Shown: piece after piece, positions 7,701 to 9,498 of the stretch
Numbering within the stretch: position 1 is the first letter of the stretch
How the letters are laid out: each line of letters begins with the position of its first letter
Origin: Holophagaceae bacterium
Lineage (GTDB): Bacteria > Acidobacteriota > Holophagae > Holophagales > Holophagaceae
NCBI GenBank assembly: GCA_025353305.1
Contig: JANXQX010000127.1
Coordinates: forward strand, 1 to 9,498
DNA: 9,498 nucleotides
Reading direction: 5' to 3'
Notes under the pieces: model-generated
The model's input: the letters and a program-made list of their open reading frames with translations, nothing else
What the model was told of the DNA's origin: nothing
Database searches by the model: none
Program-made: the position numbers and the translations under genes

Positions 7701-7875
7701 CCTGAAGCATTTGCGGAGAGCGGATCAGAATCTTCGCACCGGCCACGGCGACATTTTTGGGATCCTTTACGGAACCCACGAGTTGACCTGTGGTCTCCTG
7801 GGCGCACAACGTGGCGCCAACGGAAAGGGCCAGGGCTACCTTACCGAGGAGTCTCATTTGACTCACAATGGACAT
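4780..7875 (-). CDS. Oar-like TonB-dependent receptor with N-terminal carboxypeptidase-regulatory-like domain
   Basis: This is a 1031-aa outer-membrane transporter. A signal peptide (to about A25, before Q26) is followed by a carboxypeptidase-regulatory-like beta-sandwich at about 28-112 (GQLVGSVKDPKNVAVAGAKI ... PLLPVGEYSVTVSKEGY). Next come a TonB-box-like TVVEVIS (119-125) and a plug domain at about 130-245, with the hallmark SGLVNVVTKSGGNDFSGS at 232-249. A large barrel of many aromatic-rich strands follows, ending in NVLVTLGVKF with terminal Phe. This order is that of the Oar family, common in Acidobacteria, Myxococcota and Bacteroidota. Such receptors move bulky substrates across the outer membrane using energy from TonB-ExbBD, which is not encoded here. 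The substrate cannot be read from sequence; Oar of Myxococcus is linked to protease export, while relatives are annotated for carbohydrate or peptide uptake. The start was chosen for GGAGG 4 bases upstream; a Met 6 codons later (7857) is an alternative. Confidence 0.92.
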   Translation of the reverse strand: MSIVSQMRLLGKVALALSVGATLCAQETTGQLVGSVKDPKNVAVAGAKILIRSPQMLQARTVVSDAQGNFRVPLLPVGEYSVTVSKEGYAGAMATNLRISISANVRQDFTLKPVTEASTVVEVISSVGAVDKTDTKTSTSYSAEQLNTLPTAGGDRSFFGASDLAPGLSVNSGGGTSIRGGKTQSTQYTLNGVSVKDEYEGRQNTTRLIDDAVEDTQVIQSPLNARFGRTGSGLVNVVTKSGGNDFSGSIRKYVSRDDWNAVRPHDDGTRSNISSNRQIDIFLSGPIVKDRIWFAVSSIQVPSSGSTGEILSGENPADWQPATLSGSGMEAYDPTFRNGSAYAWDLGKKYVVGTSSDFIDTKVTVALTQDHTIDFGYSQNKLVITNRNPYGVPIVATLGSNSLSQIQLENLYTYGYRGTLNSSTFLEARYSKVAGEVTFPSPPLDHVRFGYGNSGVIFPYGFNIAPATDARNNQSGDFNLKKFFEAAGSHELDLGFQFFESLRGTQTQNGQKNHRFNVPWATDQKDVLDFYNVTGLDPYGARVGYQVANWAWVLRETGDQQATSVFGQAPVYTKFFGRDGVTKNRSTAFYVNDSWTVNSHWNGMFGLRIDKSKLTDTTGVVLLDKQGPLSPRLQVRYDVDGTSKHLFTVTAAKFVEDISAGFSDAFIKKANSTFARYGYTGVADAAGTAKYVDYATVTNPANYGNNLNTPFVFSDVSKNAILTDLSNPYVIEFTLGYKRAYTNGSYFSITGINREWKNDFLISQDYDPSYWVVVPDPTGHGLPSKISQATKYGNSDLGKRRYNSGELEWKQIINATWLFGGNYTYSRLTGNNNGGDQGSQAFRDNLATNNGFFRNALLATGKTEQQFAPEGALVSDQTHKGRVYVTANMPMGKGKISYSFLLRYDSGNAFNATSSNPSNITSVAGAPPAPSTYTRYYMERGALHFNDSYQVDSKIDWSLPIKGKLQLMGYVQVSNIFNHQLQVGYGSGFGASTSVANNIRVASPATFGTDTGVQGNYIVGRNVLVTLGVKF

Positions 7876-7915
7876 GTATCCTCCAAATGGATGATGGAAA
7901 ATCGGGATTTCAGCA

Positions 7916-8596
7916 TTAGAACTTGAAGGCGTAGCCCACTTCGAGCTTGATATTGTTCACGGACTTGTCCCCGATGGCGGGGGTGACCCGCTGATTGAGG
8001 ACGGTCGCCGAGGCGTTGTAGATCGGTGTGACGGTGATCTGCTTGTAGGACGCGCCAATGAGGTTGAATTCAATGGCACCCATGTCGCCCAGATTGTACG
8101 TCACACCCGCGAAGGGGGAGACGGCGAGGGCAGACTTATCCGGGTTGATGGCCCAGCTGCCGTAGTTGAGGGTGGTGGTGTTCGTCCCGAAGGTTCCGAC
8201 GGCCTCATCTTTCGACTTCATCTGCATGAAGGCCGCACCAAGATGCCAGTTCCAGTCGCCTGAGAGCTTCATCTGATAAGAGGCCCTGATCCCCAGGCCC
8301 GTCACGGTTGACTTGTGGGAGTCCACCGCGGTGGTATCGGTGAGGCTGAAAGGGTTGGTGCCGATGGGCTGGCGGTACTGCTTGCCCGCGTAGTACTGAT
8401 AGGAAAACTCGGCATTGAGGGTACCGGGGCCCACCTTGAACCCATAGTTCAGGCCCGCTCCGAAGCCGTTACGCACGCCTTGAGTGGTTTCGGTTCCGCC
8501 TTGGGCGCGGATCTTGAAGGAAAGCGGGGAGGTGTCTTCAGCATGAAGCACCCCACCCAAAAGCATGGCTGAAAGCCACAGACTCGTTTTGTTCAC
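7916..8596 (-). CDS. outer-membrane beta-barrel protein, first gene of the operon
   Basis: This is a 226-aa protein starting at GTG. An open frame continues upstream to 8674, but the GTG at 8596 is preceded by AAGGAGG at ideal spacing and begins a clean signal peptide (VNKTSLWLSAMLLGGVLHA, cut before E20), so the longer version is not credible. The mature protein is rich in alternating strands (FGAGLNYGFKV, LNAEFSYQYYAG, GLGIRASYQMKL, WNWHLGAAFMQMK) and ends in LEVGYAFKF with terminal Phe, as outer-membrane barrels do. Its size suggests 8-10 strands; no specific family is recognised. It resembles the 223-aa barrel three genes along in length, strand order and the aligned segment before the final strands (GVTYNLGDMGAIEFNLI against GLDYQVNKAWSGELLLQ), so they may be distant paralogs. 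The receptor follows after 40 bases. Confidence 0.82.
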   Translation of the reverse strand: MNKTSLWLSAMLLGGVLHAEDTSPLSFKIRAQGGTETTQGVRNGFGAGLNYGFKVGPGTLNAEFSYQYYAGKQYRQPIGTNPFSLTDTTAVDSHKSTVTGLGIRASYQMKLSGDWNWHLGAAFMQMKSKDEAVGTFGTNTTTLNYGSWAINPDKSALAVSPFAGVTYNLGDMGAIEFNLIGASYKQITVTPIYNASATVLNQRVTPAIGDKSVNNIKLEVGYAFKF

Positions 8597-8820
8597 TGAC
8601 TCCTCCTTAAGAAATCCCTGGGTTGAATCTCGACGAAAGGCTCCATCGAGGTGGTAGTTGGGATCAAAGCACAAAGATCAAAAGGTATTGAGGCACTAGG
8701 TCTGGAAGGAATGCGGGGACTGGAAAGACCGTTGGGGAAGGCTGCAAGAAAAAGCAGAAAAGTCGGGAACCTACGGGGGAAAGGCGACACCCAAGGCTGC
8801 ACGCTCGTGTTGAAAATCAA
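8597..8820 (-). promoter_or_regulatory. long pyrimidine-rich leader of the outer-membrane operon
   Basis: If transcription starts near the palindrome at 8808-8822, the mRNA has about 210 bases before the GTG. On the minus strand the leader is strongly pyrimidine-rich with several CCTT/TTTCC runs, and ends in the strong AAGGAGG. A direct repeat GATCAAA occurs at 8662-8668 and 8676-8682 (plus-strand reading, 14-base period), and a weak 5-bp hairpin CTCGA/TCGAG spans 8629-8650. I checked for cobalamin, TPP, glycine and c-di-GMP riboswitch core sequences and did not find them. The open frames here have no signal peptide or RBS of their own. Confidence 0.4.
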
Positions 8821-8848
8821 CATATAGGAAAGATCTGGCCGGGTGGAA
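8808..8848 (-). promoter_or_regulatory. candidate promoter with overlapping operator palindrome
   Basis: On the minus strand TTCCAC (8843-8848) and TATATG (8821-8826) are 16 bases apart and form a weak sigma-70-like pair. The perfect 15-bp palindrome TGTTGA-AAA-TCAACA (8808-8822, 6-bp arms) overlaps the end of the -10 and the expected start site, where a repressor would block transcription. The palindrome is certain; the promoter call is inference. An alternative -35, TTGACT preceded by an AT-rich tract, lies at 8889-8894 but has no good -10. Confidence 0.4.
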
Positions 8849-8851
8849 GGT

Positions 8852-8869
8852 GGCTAGCGGAGGCTAGTC
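8852..8869. promoter_or_regulatory. short inverted repeat CTAGC-GGAG-GCTAG
   Basis: The 5-bp arms CTAGC (8854-8858) and GCTAG (8863-8867) flank a GGAG loop. In RNA the stem extends to 7 pairs with one G-U pair. It lies just upstream of the candidate operon promoter and could be a second protein-binding site or part of a terminator-like hairpin; there is no T run after it on either strand. Confidence 0.4.
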
Positions 8870-8983
8870 TCCTACCTCTGCTAAAATGAGTCAAGCGGTT
8901 TAAAAAATAAATGATATATCTGTAATTAGCTATGCCATCTCATTGGTGGGTATGGGTTTTCCCGTTTCGGCATCCATTGTTAG

Positions 8984-9238
8984 GTTCCGGGGCAGCGGAG
9001 TTTCCGAACCAGGCCAAGGGAAGCTTCAAACCCAGTGAAGCCGCGTTCGGGCCCTTCTGCCAGGCCTAGTTGGCTGGCTTTGGCGGCAACTCCCGGGAAC
9101 CGAGCCCTTGAACGTTTAATTAAAATCAAGGTGGTTTCAGACCTGGTGGGTCCTTGGATCAGACCAGTGTCCTGGTGGCGCGAAAAGGATGCGGACAGAA
9201 TCTACAGCGGTCCGGTGTCCTTATATAAGGGGTGGTGA
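8984..9238 (+). pseudogene. possible remnant of a Y-family polymerase (ImuB-like) C-terminus
   Basis: An open frame with no ATG runs from a TAG at 8981-8983 to TGA at 9236-9238. The only near start is GTG at 9035, with no Shine-Dalgarno. Its end reads DLVGPWIRPVSWWREKDADR then IY and LYKGW. I recall ImuB-type proteins ending with a G-P-x-R-x-S-G-x-W-W segment, an Arg-Asp-Tyr-Tyr segment, then a W-L-(Y/F)-(R/K) close; the order and spacing here are similar. Upstream, RPSWLALAATP recalls the RPxWLLPxP stretch of the same proteins. The polymerase domain is missing entirely, so if the resemblance is real this is a truncated relic. The match is from memory and short; the region may equally be non-coding. 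Confidence 0.3.
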
Positions 9239-9290
9239 TGAAGGGACCTTTTGCTCTCGCCATCGGTTCTTGTAATTGAATAGTAATTCG

Positions 9291-9310
9291 AAAAATTAAC
9301 AAAAATTAAC
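9291..9310. repeat. two tandem copies of a 10-bp AT-rich unit
   Basis: AAAAATTAAC occurs twice in direct succession (9291-9300, 9301-9310). The 10-base period equals about one helical turn, so both copies face the same side of the DNA, as expected for a bent tract, an UP-like element or a tandem binding site. It lies 56 bases before the start codon of the right-hand gene. Confidence 0.8.
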
Positions 9311-9365
9311 CACAGGCTGCATGTATGACCTCGGATTCTTGAATGAACCAGCTCGTCGAGGTCCC

Positions 9366-9498
9366 ATGCGAATGCGCCGTTCCTGTCTCTCTCTCTTGGC
9401 CACGCTGCTCATCGGTTCCGCCCTCCCGGCGCAATCGCCAGTCCAAGCGCTTGGCGCCCGCATCCCGCATCCGGATCACAGCGAATTCGAGGCCGCTC
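9366..9498 (+). CDS. N-terminus of an exported protein, partial
   Basis: Only 44 codons are in the window. They begin MRMRRSCLSLLATLLIGSAL and show a textbook signal peptide: a basic start, a Leu-rich core and LPA before Q23. The mature protein begins QSPVQALGARIPHPDHSEFE, which I do not recognise. The ATG is preceded by GAGG at 4 bases (9358-9361). An ATG at 9345 opens another frame with no export signal and was not chosen. Upstream lies an AT-rich region with a tandem repeat that may contain the promoter. Nothing more about function can be said from the part visible. Confidence 0.7.
   Translation, partial: MRMRRSCLSLLATLLIGSALPAQSPVQALGARIPHPDHSEFEAA

Larger units (their letters stand above)
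8870..9365. other. intergenic stretch between the operon control region and the right-hand gene
   Basis: No convincing intact gene lies here. An AT-rich tract (about 8897-8935) separates the operon control region from a GC-rich part (about 8981-9110) with several possible hairpins and the ImuB-like relic frame. From about 9265 the sequence is AT-rich again, with a 10-bp tandem repeat, and probably carries the promoter of the gene at 9366. A TTGTAA at 9270 and TTGAAT at 9276 are possible -35 elements, but no good -10 follows at 16-18 bases. Confidence 0.5.

Noticed and set aside
7790..7810. Possible lipoprotein signal at Cys24 of the TonB-dependent receptor
   Set aside because: The residues before the Cys (ATL) do not fit a lipobox; an ordinary signal peptidase cut before Gln is more likely.
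8597..8674. Upstream 26-codon extension of the 226-aa barrel gene to an ATG at 8674
   Set aside because: It would bury the signal peptide and place a strong AAGGAGG inside the coding region; the GTG at 8596 fits both.
8593..8823. A 76-codon minus-strand frame in the operon leader
   Set aside because: No RBS or recognisable motif, composition follows the pyrimidine-rich leader, and it overlaps the start of the barrel gene.

Overview
The window looks like chromosomal DNA of a Gram-negative (diderm) bacterium with moderately high GC. I infer Acidobacteriota, possibly the Holophagae. The reasons are the Oar-type TonB-dependent receptor with an N-terminal carboxypeptidase-regulatory-like domain, several signal peptides ending in A-x-A/Q, and an envelope-dominated gene set. 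This is inference from style; no marker gene is present.

Layout, left to right. (1) 2-181 (+): the last 59 codons of a regulator ending in a Fis-type helix-turn-helix, as in NtrC-family sigma-54 activators. (2) 204-839 (-) and 1035-1547 (+): two divergent genes for small secreted proteins of unknown function, which are paralogs of each other. (3) 1584-3713 (-): a secreted M1-family metallopeptidase with an intact HExxH-x18-E zinc site and a GTG start. (4) 3714-4070: a 357-base gap holding a 9-bp tandem repeat (4 copies), the decayed C-terminus of a third copy of the small secreted protein family, and the terminator of the next operon. (5) 8596 down to 4071 (-): a tight three-gene outer-membrane operon. 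Its order of transcription is a 226-aa beta-barrel protein, a 1031-aa Oar-like TonB-dependent receptor and a 223-aa beta-barrel protein, with gaps of 40 and 37 bases and a strong hairpin terminator. (6) 8597-9365: a 769-base gap with the operon leader, two clean inverted repeats where a promoter would be expected, a possible remnant of a Y-family polymerase (ImuB-like) C-terminus, and an AT-rich stretch with a 10-bp tandem repeat. (7) 9366-9498 (+): the start of another exported protein, cut by the window edge.

How the genes may work together. Every complete gene encodes an exported protein. The operon pairs one large TonB-dependent channel with two small barrels of similar size and strand order, which suggests an outer-membrane uptake or export unit for one substrate. 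The zinc peptidase and the small paralog family form a neighbouring, probably separately transcribed, block. A functional link between the blocks (peptide handling, or protease export as described for Myxococcus Oar) is speculative.

The most unusual items are the uncharacterised small secreted family present as two genes plus a dead remnant around the peptidase, the barrel-receptor-barrel operon, and the operator-like palindromes upstream of it.
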